DNA of 64,000 nucleotides from Dipetalonema caudispina (taxonomy: Eukaryota > Nematoda > Chromadorea > Rhabditida > Onchocercidae): positions 372,001 through 436,000 of the forward strand of contig JABVXV010000006.1 of NCBI GenBank assembly GCA_013365325.1, written 5' to 3'. The notes under the pieces were generated by a model that worked only from the letters and a program-made list of their open reading frames with translations, did not search any database and was not told the origin of the DNA. Positions 13,973-27,548 of this stretch are shown here, one piece after another (within the stretch, counting starts at the first letter, position 1; every line of letters starts with the position of its first letter). Made by a program: the position numbers and the translations under genes.

Positions 13973-16900
13973 TTAGAAATTTGAGGAACTTTTAATTATG
14001 GTAAAAGATAGAGCAGAAAAGAGAAAAGTAGTAAAACAAGTATCCAATCTTTTGCTTTTCATTTCAGTGAAGTAAAAAGCGCAGCAAGTTTACGAAAGCT
14101 TTCATCTCCAATCATCATCCCATGGATCGCTTGATTCTCTCTCCAACATAGATTTTAGCAGAGCGGAGAGTGACTAAAGGTACTGAACCAGTTTGGCATA
14201 ATTTCTCGAAATTCAATCCAAAAAAAAAAAAAGAACTTGTATGAAGTGGGAAATGAATTACATGACAAAATTTGACCATATTATCCTTTAAATAACGAAT
14301 GATTACGAAACTAAATTATCTAACATGGCTATAAACAAAAGAAGAAATGTTTAAAAAACTAAATTTCATAAGTGTTGACAGTTTCCATTAACGAGTTCTA
14401 ATGCAATGAATTTCGTCTAAACAAACAAATAAATGTACTCCTTCGGAATGTCCTTTTTGCACAAAAAGATGATGATGCCCAATATATGCACCTCGTAATC
14501 AATTACTCAAATAATTTACCAACTCCTAAAAAAAAAGAGGAAAAACGCGAATCATCTCGATAACCTCAACTTTTACACAATCCATTCGTTGATGTTGCAT
14601 CAGTATGAGACAATGCATCTAATCGTGCCAACTGTCATTCGGCATCGTAATATGTATCAACTTTGTGTCAGGCACATTCCGCTCATGGTCTAAATAGGAC
14701 AAATGCGATCAATGAAAAGGTCATTGATAAACAAATAATAATAAAAAAAAACCTCCCTATCTCATTTGATAAATGACAAATAATCCATTCAAAATGACAA
14801 AATGTTAAATGCAAAAGATGAAAGACTGTAACATTAGTAGCATTCTGTAAGATTAACATTTCATCTATTTGTTAGTAATCTAATCATCCAATGGATAGAA
14901 GATAAAAAGAACAAAAGAAGTTCAAAAATTCATTAAATACAAATGAAATGATTTTTTTACTTCAAATAGCTTTTCAAGTAAATTTCTACACAAAATAGAG
15001 ATGAAAATCGAAAAAATGTACTGACTCATACATAGTGTGTGTCATCCGAAATTGCTCTTTCATACGCTGAATCATCTCAATCACAGATATCGGTCAATTT
15101 GCCTTGCACTCCTTCACAACATTTCTGAAATACACAATTGTAACTGCAATCCGATAATGTAAAGTATTACTGTTTCATTGTCAAACTGTGACAATTTATT
15201 ATCACTACAACAATGATGATAATGGTTGCATAACAAATTACTCTACTCAAGAGTTATTAACATCAATGAAAATGATTAGGGAAAATTCTAAACTGAACGT
15301 TTACCTCAAAGATTTCAACAACAATGTTGATAACAGAGAGTGAAAAGACAAATTACTCAATAAAAACTAGTTTATATTTTAAGAAATGTCTGTATTTTGC
15401 TCATGCGATATGAAGTGTTGTTGTGATGCGCAATTTGAACGATACATATGAGTGATATACATCCATGTATCCATCATTTTTAATGATAATGCTTATTTCT
15501 AATGCTAAGGAAGAATAACAAAGTTAAATTTAAAGAAAATATGCGATATTACTTCTTATTGTTTTATGTTGAAAGTATCAATAACAAATCTTCTTTACCT
15601 ATAAAAAATTTACTCCATATTTTCATCATGAAATCAATCATAGAAAATTTTAGTGTTTTAACATTAAGAATTAGAAAAGAGTAAACAAATTGAACAAAAA
15701 AAAAAAATCTTTGAAAAAAATATTTGCACTTTTTAGTGATATGATGCTTAAAATTTATTGAAGTCCAAAATTTCGCAAAAAAAGAAAATTATTTTATAGG
15801 AACCAAACTTATCTAATATATCTTGCATAATTTTATCAGCAATTGTATGAAAAGAATTGATAACTTAAACAATGTCTTCTTATCAATTAAACTAAAATAT
15901 AAACTAATCAATAATTGAAAATGAACCCAAATAGTTTTAATGATAAGTAAATGATAAGCAAAAGATAAATTCACATTTGTTGATATAATAAAATAACAAA
16001 GTAAGAGGCATTTAGTAAGAGGCAGAAGTTTGCGATAATAACAAAATAAAAATTGTAAAAAAGTTGTCGAATGAGAAACTTCTCTAAAACAATTTTGACT
16101 TTCTATTGTTGTTTAAACTTTTTATTTGTGTAGTCAGAAATAAGCAATGATTGTGATCCAATGTTATTGAAATACTTCTTGTTAATTCTCAAAATAATAT
16201 TACTTCTCCTATATTAATAATATCACCACCCACTCATTTCTATACTTCATTGCAATTAACTTTTCTTTTGGCCATTAACTGAAACTTTCATGAAGGAAAA
16301 AATATCATCTAACAATTTAAAAAAATAATGCAAAACGAAATGATTACAAAAAGTAATCTTTCTAACAAATCAATCACTGAATCAAAATAATTCTCTTGAA
16401 ACAAGTAATTTGAACGTTGAAAATATACAATGAAGAGAATGGAAAGAAGAAGAAATGCTAATATTTAGGAAGGTGAAAATTCCTTTACATTACATAAAAA
16501 TTCAAACATTATAACAGAAGAAGAATTTATAAATGGGTGTTAAAAAGATATTAAAAAGAGAAGTAAGAAGAATGTTTTCTTTCATGTATGTAATAGAGAT
16601 TCATACAAAAATAAGAATAAAATAAATGAGTAATTAATTATGATCCGTGTGAAGATGCAAAAATAGAATAAGACAGATGCTTTATCTATAAATTGACAAA
16701 ATATAGCAACTTTATGATAGTTAGTATTTCGCAACCGCCGAAATGAATGCAATTTTGAAATGAATATCGATCATTGGTAAAACATCGACAACTTCAACAT
16801 TTCGAAACTAACAGACAGACAGATGACACAAACAGGACGTAATATCAGCGGTGTATGGACAGAACATTTGAGCCAGAGAGGTAGGTTATACATGCAAATT

Positions 16901-18370
16901 ATATTTTCACTTATAATACAGAAACATTGGACATTTCACAACATTTACATCAAGTCTAACCACTCTTCATAGTTTATACTTTAATTGATAATTTGAAAAT
17001 TAACAAGTAATTGACAAAAAATCATCTACATTTTTGTTTAAAGCAGTAAATATTTTTGCCATAAAATTCTATTTTTACTGGCCATATAATGAAATCAAAA
17101 AGGATTGAATAATTCGAAAGTATGCCCTAATGATACATTTCTCAGAGAGTACTTTTCATGAACCTAAACAAATTGACAAATGTGCGGAAAAAAAAAAAAA
17201 ATGCAGTAATTTCTATTTTCTCTCCAATACCCAATGGCATTAAAAGGATGAAACCAACATTCCAGTAGGAGTTATAAAATGTATCGGATAATAATTGCAT
17301 CTATTACTATTTCTATTTCATCATATAAAAATCGATATTAGAAAGAAATGAGATAATTTGCCAAACAGATACATTTCTGAAAATGATACACAATAAAATA
17401 TCAATACTAAATCTCAACTTCATCCATTCGAACACTTCAACTTTATTGTTGTATTGGTAGGATTATTTTAGCCAAGAAAAAAAGAAATTTGAGGAAGGAA
17501 TAATTTAAATATAAATGATACAATAATGAATTTATGTATGAGAGAAAAAAAAAAACACACACACAAAATTATTTGGAACGGTTCCGACCAGAAGAAATGT
17601 TTCACGAAAGCTTCTTCTTTTTGGCAGTGAATTCAACAGATCAATGAAAAGGATACACAAATGGCAGTGCCATAAACCTCTTCGACCAAAGATTAAATTT
17701 CGAAAAACTGAATCATCTCTTGGACAGTTGTTAATAATAAAAATTATTCATACCCTATATATCATATACAACATGAAATTGAAAAGCTAACTTTTGCATA
17801 TATCCCATTATTTATCTTTAATTATCATAGTTATCATTTTTTCAGAAAAATGATACCTGTTAATTTGCTATGAAATAATCAAAAGATCAACGAAGAATTG
17901 GTATGGAAATGTTCAGCAACTTTTTTAAATTCATCTTATAATGCAATATTACAATTGGTTTTATTTTAATAGTAATTTAGCTAAGGTCAAGATAAGTTAA
18001 AAGAAAGTTTTTCTTTTTTTTTTTGATATTCTTTACCAGAACTTCTTATCCTTCACACTTTAATAATATGCGTTTCAATTATTAACAGTATCATAATTAA
18101 TAAATTCGGTTCAAACTGTTTAAATTAAAACGCAAAAAGTTTTTCTTCTGAAGCTATCACATGTAATTCCAGAAGGAGTAATATTATTATCTAAGTTAAT
18201 GAAAGTACCATAACATTTATAATCCCTCTAACAAAGGAATCAATCACCGATCTATCAAAATTTTATAACAATATTAACATCAAAATACTTATGTGATAAC
18301 ATTAGAATCATTAAAGATTAATCGATGGTATGAATGATTCACCGATTTAACTATTACAAACGAAAAGAGA

Positions 18371-18397
18371 GACAATTATCACTTAATGATAATTGTC
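18371..18397. repeat. Perfect inverted repeat (11-bp arms, 5-nt loop)
   Basis: GACAATTATCA, five spacer bases, then TGATAATTGTC. The arms are exact reverse complements and can pair one base further outward. It stands alone in gene-poor DNA. It is too short for a microRNA precursor, and no transposon ends are visible next to it. Confidence 0.75.
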
Positions 18398-18782
18398 TTC
18401 CAAATATTATTTATAGTATTTTCATATTTATCCTCTCTATTACCTGAAAGGTAGATATCTCAGTTCATGTGCTTTATGGATAAGGAAGAAAGAGAAAAGT
18501 GCATGAGAGAGGTTGAGAAAACAGATTAAAAGCAAAAGGACCTTTAAATCACTTCCGGAAAATCCGAAATCTTCCCTATAAAAAAAAACGGTTTTAGGGT
18601 AAATGATAACAGCGTAATTCTCTTAAAAATAAATGATAACAAGAAAAAATTTTAAAAACAGGACAGTTCTCTTTGTAAATTGTAAATGAAGAGAGAGATG
18701 AGAATATAACATAATGATATCCAGTTGAGAATTCTCCAGGAATATACAGCATTCCGGAGACAGCACTCTTGATATTCCGATA

Positions 18783-18825
18783 AGAGAGAGAGAGAGAGAG
18801 AGAGGAAGAGAGAGAGAAAGAAAGA
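18783..18825. repeat. GA-rich simple repeat
   Basis: Imperfect GA repeat of about 40 bp. A CT repeat of similar length lies about 130 bp downstream (18955-18992), so the two can pair with each other in single-stranded form. Confidence 0.85.
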
Positions 18826-18954
18826 GTTTCAGCTGTTTCTAAACAATTCATCTGTCTATACAGATGTCCCCTATTTCCCTCTACTTATCTTTGATGGGAC
18901 TGTGTATATAGCGCGTGAGAATCGATGAAGGATACCCTTTAAATTCTTCTGCTC

Positions 18955-18992
18955 TTTCTCTCTCTCTCTCCCTCTCCCTCTCTCTCTCTCTA
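18955..18992. repeat. CT-rich simple repeat
   Basis: Imperfect CT repeat, the complement of the GA tract at 18783-18825. Confidence 0.85.
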
Positions 18993-21900
18993 TGTTACCA
19001 ATGAAGATGGTGATAATAATTACTTGATAACTGGCCAATTACCGAATTTAGGCTGTTAAAAAAACCATCGAATTTTCAAATTCGAATTAATGAGAAATTT
19101 TCACAAATTAGATGCTCTCTCAAGAAGTATAACGAAATAATTTCTTCCCTTATCTAACTGTAATTCTTTACAATGATATGGTTAATGGTGTTATTGTATT
19201 GATTTAACATTGTAATATTAATTTTAATTTTAAACGACCTAATTAGAAATCTTTTTTCTTTTTTTTTTTTCTGAGAAAAAGAAATATTGAAAACAAAAGT
19301 ATCTATAGTTTTTGTGATTAAAATGTAATTTAAATGTTATAATTTTCGAATGCTACACAATTTCATTAGTTACTACTGTATATTCATCACTTTCTATCTT
19401 ATCCTTCGCCTCTATTTAATATTAATTAATCCCTTCGAACAAGTTATTCCAGTTCTTCCTAATCTTTTCTCCTTTACTTAATAATCAAACTACCATATTA
19501 ATTTTCTGATTTTTGAATAAATTCGCAAAATTATGATTTTTAAGCTAAACATTATATCGACAGGAATGTTTTATCATATCATTCTTGTTTAATCTTTTTA
19601 GATCTGACCATTATCAAAATATAATCACCTCTTCCTTTCTTTCCCTCCCTTCATTCATTCATTTTGTCTAATAAAAATTTGTAACGGAAATTATTTCTTA
19701 ATGATAGAAACAATATAACCGGACAGGTTCTCTTCTACAGCCTCTATTAAAAGGGACAAATTTTAAAAACTTTTCATCTCCTTCCCATCACAACAGTCCT
19801 TCTGCACTTTCTTTAAATTTAAAAATCAATTACCAAGAATTGGCATAACTCCAATTTGTAATGTCAACTCTGATCAAATCACTAACGATTGATCATGCGA
19901 TAAAATGAAGAAAAAATTGAGAAATTATTGAAGACGACAAATGCAAATGACAATAATTTGAAATGTTCGCTGATCATCAGTATATAATTACTGAATATAT
20001 AATTTGGAATTCAAAATAGTAATTGGGAAAATAGAAAATTGAAGATAAAAAATTCATTCCTTTCTTAATTATTGAATAAGCTTACTTGGTGATATTATTC
20101 TGTGCTGCTTCTTCGCACATTTTCTTATCGACCTGTATTTCCTTCATTTCCGGTATTCTTGTCAAAGTAGTAAACTCAACAGATAATGATAAGAATAATA
20201 TTACTGTGTAATTTGATCAATTTGAAATGCTAAGGCTCATTAAACATGCCAATCGTTATATTCCAAAGTATTAAATGAGCCATTGACGACAAAAAAGAAA
20301 AAGAAAATGGAAGTTTTGCAAATGAAGTAGCTTAGATGACAACAAAAACTGGGAATTTCAGGAGAAGATCGTTGAAAAATTTCATGTATTGAGATTAAAA
20401 TAAATTTAGGAATGTTTTTAATGAATGAAAGAAGGTATCAAAAAAGGGTAAGATTCTATCGATTTTGAAAAGAGTATGAAAAAAGTAAAATTTTTTCCTT
20501 TTTTCAAATTCTTTTAAACTTTTTAGCATTTAGGAAGCACAACTAAAAGACATATTAAAATGAACGAAAATTTTTGTCGGAGTTATGTTGCATTTCAATT
20601 CCAATCCGATAAATGGCATAAATATATATTGTTTGAAATATGTAAATAGGTTATTAAACTGGAACTGAAAACAAAGGAGGATTAACTAAGACAGAGAATA
20701 GATGCAATGGAATAATATTTAATTTTGATAAGTTGGACTAGAAATAATGCCTATATTTCGTTCTATTCAACATTTCACGCATATGAAATTTACTCTTATT
20801 GCTTTTGTTTGTAAGCCTAAATCATAGGACTGCTTGGAAAAAAGTATCTTAGGCTCAGTTCGATCAAAATAGCACTAATTCCTGATCTATCAAACAGTGA
20901 TATGAATTTATGATAAATTTATTTTCAAACATTTTGTATTATTTCTTCCAACTTTTCCAATTCTTAATTCATCATTCGTCATATAAACAAAAAAGAAAAA
21001 AAATGTGCACAAAATTTAATTACTACTTTATTGGAAATCTAATACTTTGTGCATTTTTATTTTATTTTCGTTTCTTTTTCTTGTCTGTTTATCAGAAAAC
21101 AATACTTTTTCGTCGCTTTCCTCTTGTCTTAGTTTACAAGTAAAGTAAAACTTATTCCAAAATCACAAGATCAATCAAACAAAAAGATCCTAAAACAATT
21201 CCGCACCATAACTGTAACATACATATTAAGTCGATTTTGCAACAATTTTGATTATTTTCCGCAATTTCACTTTTTTTTTCTAAATTTTAGAAAGTGAATT
21301 GCACTTGGTTTAACAAAAATTTAGGCAGAATTGTCATAATGAAATAAAGGAATGTTAAACTTTCATTGTGCATTCTCTCGAGGATAATTTTTCTTTTCTT
21401 TTATGAAACAGAAATGTCTGCATCAAAACATATGCCGATATTATCGAATTATTTCCCGCGATATCTTTGATAATCATTGCTTTGTAATTTAACAGTACCA
21501 TTGAAGATACAAATCAAAAATAAGTCACTTCACGAGATGATAAGAAAAATTTAAATAGCTCCTGCACTTCTGTCTAATGGCTACTATGTTTTAGGTAAGT
21601 ATTTGGCAAGTACAAAGAAAAATTCAGCTCTGTTTGATGGACAAATTTGTTTTCGAAAAATAATTTTTATGGTAGGAGTTAATAGTTCAGAGGATAAAAA
21701 GAGTGAAAAATAAAAATTTCGGCTTCTTAAAGCGCTATTTTCATTAATGTAATACTTGCTAATTTCTTTGATTTCTTGATCACATTTCAAACAAATCAAT
21801 TCTTTCCCAGCAGAAAGTGAAAGAGAGATATCCATGGGATAAAATATGAAAACATTTTTTAAAATGAATTAAATAAAAGTTTTCGAAAATTCTAGTTTGA

Positions 21901-22235
21901 CTAATGGATCAATCAAATTTTTGAAAAGGAAAGAAAACAATCACTTAGAAAATTTAAATTTTTAATAAAGATGGGAGAATAAAGCAATACAAATCTGTAG
22001 AGAGAAGAAAAAACGTTTGGAAATTTTTAAATGAAAAAAAATTATAGCATTTTTTGTTTCTTATGCAAAATACGATGGCGGCACTCTTTTGTTCACAAGC
22101 TAACAGAGTGCTAAATTAACGAAAGAATGCTGCAGGAAATTAAATGAGGGATTGAATCGGTAAGAATTGTAGTTTTCGTTGAAAAGCTTACTTCAAAAGA
22201 ATAGGTGGTAGAATACAGATGATAAAAAAAACAAA

Positions 22236-22280
22236 GAAGGAAGAGAGAGAGAAGGAAAGAGAGGGAGAGAGAGAAAGAAT
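22236..22280. repeat. GA-rich purine tract
   Basis: Imperfect GA/GGA polypurine tract in gene-poor DNA. Confidence 0.7.
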
Positions 22281-23177
22281 GGAAGATACAAAGGATATTT
22301 TGGTAAATTGTAGACTTAGTAGTTGGTTAGCTAAAAGTACAGAAAAAAAAGGAGAAGAAAAACAGGCCTATGTTTAGATAGGAAAAGCTTCGAGTTCATT
22401 TCGCTTTCAGACGCAATCAATCAAATGAGAAATGCCTTTCTTTCCATCTGCCAGAAATATGCTTGCATTATTTCAAAAAATAAATATATAGTAAGGATTT
22501 TCCACTAAAAGGCTCATCATCGTTTTATCAAAAAATACCTTTACCTAAGTGGTAAACCTTCTTTTGTAAATAATGACGGAAAGTATTTTTTTTCTTTATT
22601 TCCGTGCAAGGATATGAGGCGTTTTTCTTTTTTTTTTTCCATTACAAATTTCCAAAAGTTTTTCAAACTTGAACAAATGTTCGTTCATTTGTTCATTGAA
22701 ATTTTATTGCCTTTTAAAATTTTATTTCAACGTCATTTTCTATAATAAATCCAATTTTGATGAAATCTGTCAGTAAAGATAATTTGAATGATACCAATAA
22801 GGAGTATATCATTTCATCTTAGTTCAAGTTAAAATTAATCTATCTACATGAGTTCAATTCAATGCCATTTGCAAAAGGAATCGTTTCCTCTTCGCATTAC
22901 TTTTAGTCAAACATCACGCAAATATGATGGAATGGTAAAATGTCCAATCATTTATCAGAACATTTACGAGGAAACCAACAAATGAACTCACAACAACAAC
23001 ATTTTAAAATGTTGAAGAGGACATTTGAGCTGGAAGAAGATTAGTCTGCGACAATCATACTTACTTGGAATATTTTCAACATTTTGAAATTGTATAACTT
23101 GGAATTGAGAAAAGTGAAATAGTTTGTGATGAAGCATTTAATTTTAAACATTTGAAGTTGAAAAAAAAGTGCACTTT

Positions 23178-23198
23178 GTTTTTTTTTTTTTTTTTTTT
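23178..23198. repeat. Poly-T tract
   Basis: Homopolymer of about 20 T in gene-poor DNA. Confidence 0.7.
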
Positions 23199-25525
23199 CT
23201 AACGGAAAAATGATATCCTACCAATCTTTTCACTACTTTATTCAATAATATTATATCGAAAATTTGAAATTTTGATTAGCAACAATATTCAGATTTTCCA
23301 AAACTTGTATGGCATTAAACCTTTCTTGAAAATCTGAAACGTAATCATTTGGAAAGTGCCACATTTCAGTTTTTCTTTATATTTCAAATCTTTCTTAAAT
23401 AAACACTATTTCAGCTAAAAATACTTTCCATAGCAGCACAGTGTTGATTTTAGAGCAGGGTTGTTCCCCTGAAAGGTATTTTTAAAATAATAAATAAAAA
23501 ATTTGAAGATGAAAAATTGAAAAAGCGGCTATTAGAGATACATATTATATCAAAAAATTTTTGAGAAATTATTCAAAAAAAAAAAACGACGAAATCGTTG
23601 AGTTTTGGAGCTTCTTCGTATTATATAAACAAACAAAGGCCATTACAGTTATCCAATAAAAGTGGAATAAAATGAAAGAAATATATATAGGAAATTTTTG
23701 GAGAAAGTTTCCGTGAAAAATAAAACACATTGGAAAACTATCAGAAGTTTCCTGATAAATAAACCTATCAGGACAAGTTTCTCTTTTGCAAATTTATAGA
23801 ATTTAAGCTTTGAAAATCAGCAGGTAAAATCAAAATGATGAAATTAAATGGAATTAAGTACAGTAAGAAAATTAAAGTAAACCTTGTCAGTTCAAACTAT
23901 GGCTATTAAAATAAACTGATGAAACTAATATAAATTACTGAAAGCCATATAATTTCACCAACTGGGGATTTAAAGTAATTTTACTTGTAATTACTTGCTT
24001 ATTATTTGGTAGGCAATCTCTTTTCAGATTTGTCCGATAATTTTGTAGTGACTATAAGTTGCAAAATTGATTTGATCGCAGTATATTACTTCTACTGAAA
24101 GTTTTCCGGAGAACCTTTCAAACCTTTCTGATAAATGATAAATCATTTCAACTAAATTTGTCGAATATTTTTATGCCATTTCAAATGCTATCGGTTTTAA
24201 TATTTGCTCTACAATCGTTCATATTTCCTGGTTCTAAATGGAATACTTACCACTAAATAACAGTAATTTGAATCTCAAATTCTCTTCCAAACAAACACCT
24301 GAACTAAACGATGTGGCCAACATTTTCAAACGTTACAATCGTTCGATCAATCAATTGATCATCTTTGAAGCTGATTACATTAAGCAAAAAATGTATTTAT
24401 AAACGAGAATAAGCATTATTATTTTTTAGAAACATAAGAAATATTAATGTTCGTGAATGAATAATGCTAGGAAGTAATGATAATTCTAATGATAATAACA
24501 GTTCTAATCATACGTTAACAGCTGATAATCAGAATTAATTCCTATGAACCAGTCATTGTACCATTTTGTGAAACTATCATCGAACTTTGCAATTAATGAT
24601 GTTCATGTGATATGAAAGAGATTGCTTTGCTTTCTATTTATTTCATTTTGTAAATGATCATAAAAAATTAAAAAATGCAAAGTTAACAGAGTTAATAAAT
24701 ATTGACAAAGTGAACAAATGAAAAGTCACCGAAAGAACCGAACTTTTTGTTTACATACAACAGAAGACTGCTTTCCAGAAACTAAGATATAAATACATTA
24801 ATCTCTTATTTCATTCTTAAAACCATCAATGGCATGATGACAGAATTGGATCAGGGGAAGATTGTTCTGAGAGTCAATAGTGTCACCACAACTTTGGTTA
24901 ACATCTGTCGGACAGCTTGCAAATGTATAACTATATGAAACCGATGTACTGAGAAGGATTTCTTGGATCATCTAATGAGTTCTTTTCAATTTCTCTCACA
25001 TATCTATTTTTGTAATTGCCAGCTACAAATAAATTTTTGAAATCCACATTTAATTTTATTTAAAAGACAATTTCCATCGTCAAATTCTAAAATAAATCGA
25101 AAACATCAGAGAATTTCTATGAAAGCCATCTCAGAAATGAGTCATTTGGATAAGTTTTATCAAATTTGAATTTGGAAAAGTCCGATCATATCATTCTTCT
25201 TTTCGGCGCCGGGCTGAACAGGTTATCATAATGCTTTATGCAAGCCTGCCAAGTAAAAGAACGATAGCACATCACTCTTTTCGCTAGTGACAGCTTGACC
25301 TAATGCTTAGTGCACTTCTGAAAAAATTTACTCTTCTCAAAGGTCATACCTGATTAGTGATGATGCAGAAGGTAGCAGTAATTATCTACTAATGATTCAC
25401 ATAAACTATTCCGACATAAAAAACTTCTGTTAGTTTAAATTAAAAATCTTTTTGAAAAACTTTCTTAGTTTTTCAGTTTTCATCATTCCTCAACAACTAT
25501 CAACATGATGATTTCCTAGTATCTC

Positions 25526-25588
25526 TATTATTTATTATTATTATTATTATTATTACTATTACTATTATTATTATTATTATTATTATTC
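25526..25588. repeat. TTA trinucleotide repeat
   Basis: About twenty TTA/ATT units with an ACT interruption in the middle; a microsatellite. Confidence 0.85.
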
Positions 25589-26923
25589 TAATTACAAAAA
25601 CGGAAAACTATTATTCATCAAAAAAAGTCAATTCTTACACTATCGATGGAATTGGATGCATATTATGATCAAATTATTCAATCGCAGAATGATAATGTAT
25701 TTAGCACTTAAATTTACATATGTCAGCAAATAACATTAATGACGTTCAAAACAGAATGTAATAAAATGAAATGATCGAGCAGGTGAAATTATTCTCTCAT
25801 TGTTGTATTTGGAGTTGAATACAAGATGATTAAGCTAAATTTAATTTTCCATTACAAAATGATAAAATGAATAGCTAACTTGGGAAACATCGTAATTGAT
25901 AGAGAAAAATTCAAAACAACTGAACAAATTTAAATGAGTTGTCCTGCTTTCACAAACAATGAAATGAACAATTCGAATTGAGACGAAAGCAAATGAAAAT
26001 ACTTAATTACCAAACAGTTCTTGAAAAAGAAATTCTCAAATGAACCAATGTCAAAACTCACATTTAACAAATTTTTACACTTCAATCTTACCACAAATGA
26101 TTACAATTAATCATCAGAAAGTAATCAATATCAGGTCCATCGATCCTATCCTTAACAAAAGAGTAGATCTAATAAACTCGCCTAATTATTCTTTGTTACT
26201 CGTCGAAACAATAGCTAGGATCTGATTTCATTTAATTTTCTCAGTTCTGAAGCAACTCAATTACACAGTACTCTTCCTGGTAAATTTCGAAAAGCCAATG
26301 TTTCCGGATTAGTCTCCGCAATTTAGTACTAATCAATTAGTAAAGATATATTTTCTAAGATGACCAAAATTGATCCATCGCTTTGAATTTCTTGATCTAT
26401 TTTGATCCGTAATATCAAATTACCCAATAATAATTTCAGGTTTTAATTTTAGAGGCAAATAACAAAAGATGGATGATATTCATTTCAAATTCACATTGCT
26501 TTCAGCTGCAGCGGTAGGATCTATCGCTGACATAAAAGAAGTTTACTGAGGTGAACTTTGATCCTAATCAGTAGAGAAAGTAGAAGAGAACAAAATAGAA
26601 GGAATTAGTACTAAATGAAAGGAAACAAAATTTCAGCAGTCCAAAAATGATTAAACTGCAAATGATAGAGTGGAAGAGAATGAAATTAATGACCTTTCAG
26701 CTAATTTTATCATCTGAAGGACAATCATTACTCAAAATAACTGACAACAATATGTAAATGTTCTGCAAAGCAGATAATGATAGAAATAAATTTCATTTCA
26801 TTTTGAAATTTATCATAAAGAATTCATTCTGATAAGTGGTTCTTTTTCCAATTGATTCTCTCAAATAATTACAAAAATATTTTGTAAGATTTATTGAAAC
26901 ATTATGTCTCGAAAGTGGAAATG

Positions 26924-26932
26924 AGAGAAAGG

Positions 26933-26963
<31 letters not shown>

Positions 26964-26975
26964 GGAGAAAAAGAG
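26924..26975. repeat. GA dinucleotide repeat
   Basis: GA repeat of about 50 bp with a few GG interruptions. It creates artificial Arg-Glu and Ser-Leu reading frames on the two strands, which are not genes. Confidence 0.85.
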
Positions 26976-27496
26976 AAGTAACTTTCCCATCGTTAAATAA
27001 TATTCGGAAAGACCTTTTTAATGCATCATTACATTCTCGAATAGTCCATCCGTTCTTCAATTCATCGGCCTTTTTTTTTAAGAGAAAATGGAATTTATCA
27101 AAGAGAATTTCTTCTTTGTAAATTTGTTCTTATATTTTAATGAATTAATTGAGAAATAATTTAAGCAAAATTTAGTATGAGAAAAATGAAGATTGGCATT
27201 ATTCCAATTGAAGTTTACATAGTAGACAAAAGAAACGAAAATCGATGCTGTCTTGTTGAAGACTTAAATGAGAATAGTCTAGTCGATAGGGTATAGTGAG
27301 AGAATGATGACCTTCAGACAGAGGCGGGAGAAGGACGAAGGTCAGCTGGAGTGCGAGAATGATGATACCTCATACTCTTTCCACATTATGACTGCTACCA
27401 GAGAACTCTTCCATCCACCATCACCACTAGCGCCCTCAACTACTGCCACCATCATCTAATAATAATAATAGCTTGAGCGGATGTGTCCTGATTGAA

Positions 27497-27548
27497 GGAG
27501 AGAGAGAGAGAGAGGTGGATAAGTCCTCTTTTTTCTCTCTCTCTCTCC
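27497..27548. repeat. GA tract facing a CT tract
   Basis: GA repeat at 27497-27514 followed 15 bases later by a CT repeat at 27530-27548. Together they form a perfect-type inverted pair lying directly beside the GC-rich island at 27280-27460. Confidence 0.8.

Noticed and set aside
15000..15120. CRISPR array or other phage-type system in the gene-poor stretch
   Set aside because: No regularly spaced direct repeats; the only periodic signals are microsatellites, and the host is an animal.
18594..18851. 85-codon minus-strand frame with a Ser-Leu run
   Set aside because: Its open length comes from the GA/CT microsatellite; there is no splice context.
25195..25345. GC-rich patch in the gene-poor stretch as a possible bacterial insert
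   Set aside because: No recognisable bacterial protein fragment or RNA in any frame; left unassigned.
26793..27121. Overlapping frames with Ser-Leu and Arg-Glu runs
   Set aside because: Both are translations of the GA repeat at 26924-26975.
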